A stretch of DNA of 64,000 nucleotides, taken from Girardinichthys multiradiatus. Taxonomy: Eukaryota > Chordata > Actinopteri > Cyprinodontiformes > Goodeidae. The notes beneath the pieces were generated by a model. That model searched no databases. It was not told the origin of the DNA and saw only the letters and a program-made list of their open reading frames with translations. The stretch's first letter is position 1. Every line of letters starts with the position of its first letter. The stretch covers positions 4,049,859 through 4,113,858 of the forward strand of contig NC_061802.1 in assembly GCF_021462225.1 (NCBI RefSeq). The letters run 5' to 3'. Below, piece by piece: positions 62,545 through 64,000 of the stretch. A program made the position numbers and the translations under genes.

Positions 62545-62992
62545 CAGAAGAGTCCAAAGTGCGGGCCGGGGGCCATTTGTGGCCCTCTGAATCATTTTGT
62601 GTGGCCCCCAGACTCCAAATGAAGAATGGTACAAATTTCACCGACCCAAACGGGCAGTTGAAAAGTTGCAGCAATGGTTTCTGAAGAAAGAGTGACCCAT
62701 TTCCTGTTGCTGCGGCGAATCGATGACCGTTGACCCAAAGTTTTCAGAAATTATGATCCTTTATTTTAATAAGGTAAAAAACCCTTTCTATATTTCAGGT
62801 CTAACAAAAATCAGACCACTTTCTTTATTTCATTAAAATATTCAATGTTTAGTTTATTGTTGAGCATGTAAAAGTAAAGAAAAATATCTGTGAAATCTTT
62901 GCTTTTTATTTAAAAATCAAATGTTTTGGCCTGCATGTTCTTTCCACATTACAATTTCGGCCTGCATGGGGACAAGCTTGCACACCACTGAT
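62545..62992. mobile_element. hAT-like non-autonomous element
   Basis: CAGAAGAGTCCAAAGT near the left end faces AGCTTGCACACCACTG at the right; both fit the CAGGGGTGTCCAAA-type ends of fish hAT elements. The interior has the typical ggccatttgtggccctct phrase. No transposase and no exact target duplication. Confidence 0.55.
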
Positions 62993-62999
62993 CTTCATG

Positions 63000-64000
63000 G
63001 TTCCTACAGGCAGTCTGAAAACATGGATCTTGAATCAAGGTTTTTTTTAGGTCTAAAACCCAGAATATAGCTTAATTTCAAGACTATATTCCCTTTCCTG
63101 TTCTGTAAACGTTGCATCAAGCCTTGTTCCAGTCTTTGGGTTTTTAGGTTCCACATTAAAGGCTGACTGCTGTACAAATCCCCACAGCAAACATTTAAAT
63201 ACATCATGTATGTATTTAAGGCGCTGTCTGTTTTTCAGTCTGCAGGGTGAAAGCATTCAGCGTCCCACTGCATCCTAATATTAACCACACTGGTTTTAAA
63301 CTGGTGTATCAACTGGACCAGCTGTCTGCTTGAATGCTTCAGCATTCCCAGTCAGGAGATTTCTTCTGGCAGTCATGTTCATCCACCCTCCATCCAGCAG
63401 GAGACCTCGGTAATGTAAGTACTTGAAGCTAAAACTGTTCTAGTCTGAGTGGTGAACTCCCTGTACTCTCTTCAAAGGTTCTTAGCGTGGCACTGATACA
63501 AATAAAGATCAGCTTCAAAGAAAAGAGCTCGAAAAACGAGGTGTTGAAGAGTGCTTTGGTTCCAGACTGCTGTTTTATTTATTATTTAGAGCATTTAGGA
63601 ACATATGAGAATGATTCTGTAATAATAGAACAAAAACATAGATGACTTGTTGATCTGTAGGAGGTGCTTCATCTGCACCAGCGTAGATCAGTCCAGCAAT
63701 TCTAACCTGCATGTTAATTGTGGTATCAGTTATATCGATAAGGCTCCGGTCAGGCTTTTTCTAGATGATTCAATTCAAATTCAATTCAAAAATACTTTAT
63801 TAATCCCAAAGGGAAATTAAATGTTGTTATAGCTCATATTATGAAGGTTTCCTTCATATGGATATATATGGATAGGGATGATTCTGAGAGGAAAACATTT
63901 GGAGAACGTGGGTGATGATGGTGATGATGGTGATTTAAATTCCCCTTAGATGAAGGATCAGCTGATGCTCCATCCTGTGTTGACCTCGGGTAGATGAGCT
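63000..64000. other. Sequence downstream of tut4 with no gene recognised
   Basis: Apart from the LINE tail at 63768 and a GATGGT/GATGAT run at about 63910-63935, nothing coding or regulatory can be supported here. Confidence 0.5.
63768..63852 (-). mobile_element. CR1/Rex1-like LINE 3' end
   Basis: Imperfect ATTCAA repeats followed by aaatactttattaatcccaa and the same bases as the element at 2194-2280. Only the last 80 or so bases of the element remain. Confidence 0.8.

Overview
The window is vertebrate nuclear DNA, almost certainly from a teleost fish. Genes are split by GT-AG introns, the coding exons read as recognisable vertebrate proteins, and the repeats are fish-type (RTE and CR1/L2/Rex1-like LINEs, Tc1-like and hAT-like DNA transposons, tRNA-derived SINEs). 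I could not fix the species.

Layout. (1) 1-4600 is repeat-bearing DNA with a 5'-truncated LINE on the minus strand. (2) 4640-6950 (+) is a small gene for the UPF0449/C19orf25 family; its only coding intron appears to be GC-AG. (3) 7030-17235 (-) is reep6, an ER-shaping protein, lying tail to tail with C19orf25; the same pair are neighbours on human 19p13.3. (4) 17250-22350 is repeat territory: TTAGCAT-rich DNA, an RTE LINE with an exact 13-bp target duplication and a SINE nested in it, and an L2-like fragment. (5) 22460-24371 (+) is one ifit gene (interferon-induced TPR protein). (6) 25640-28200 (-) is gpx7, a three-exon ER glutathione peroxidase using Cys instead of Sec. (7) 28305-28568 is a perfect (AGAT)66 microsatellite just upstream of gpx7. 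(8) 29122-39139 is a 10-kb minisatellite of 195 units of 51 bp, bounded by a 17-bp perfect inverted repeat. (9) About 39740-62100 (+) is tut4, terminal uridylyltransferase 4, reconstructed as 29 phase-consistent coding exons (about 1495 aa). (10) The last 2 kb hold a hAT-like element and a second CR1/Rex1-like 3' end.

gpx7 and tut4 are neighbours in human 1p32.3 as well. Here they are transcribed divergently, and the microsatellite plus the 10-kb array sit exactly between their promoters. The array is the most unusual object in the window. It looks like runaway amplification inside a non-autonomous inverted-repeat element, with four-base variation at one site, internal block duplications and long open frames that I judge to be by-products of a 51-bp (17-codon) period.

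Second in interest is an inverted copy of the tut4 exon 1/intron/exon 2 junction embedded in tut4 intron 8. It could fold the pre-mRNA into a stem of about 180 bp enclosing exons 3-8. Smaller points are a short uORF before C19orf25, two competing 3' ends and a possible alternative first exon in reep6, and several nested or rearranged retroelements.

Exon coordinates come from reading splice sites and checking phase by hand. Family names come from recognising the proteins, not from a database search.
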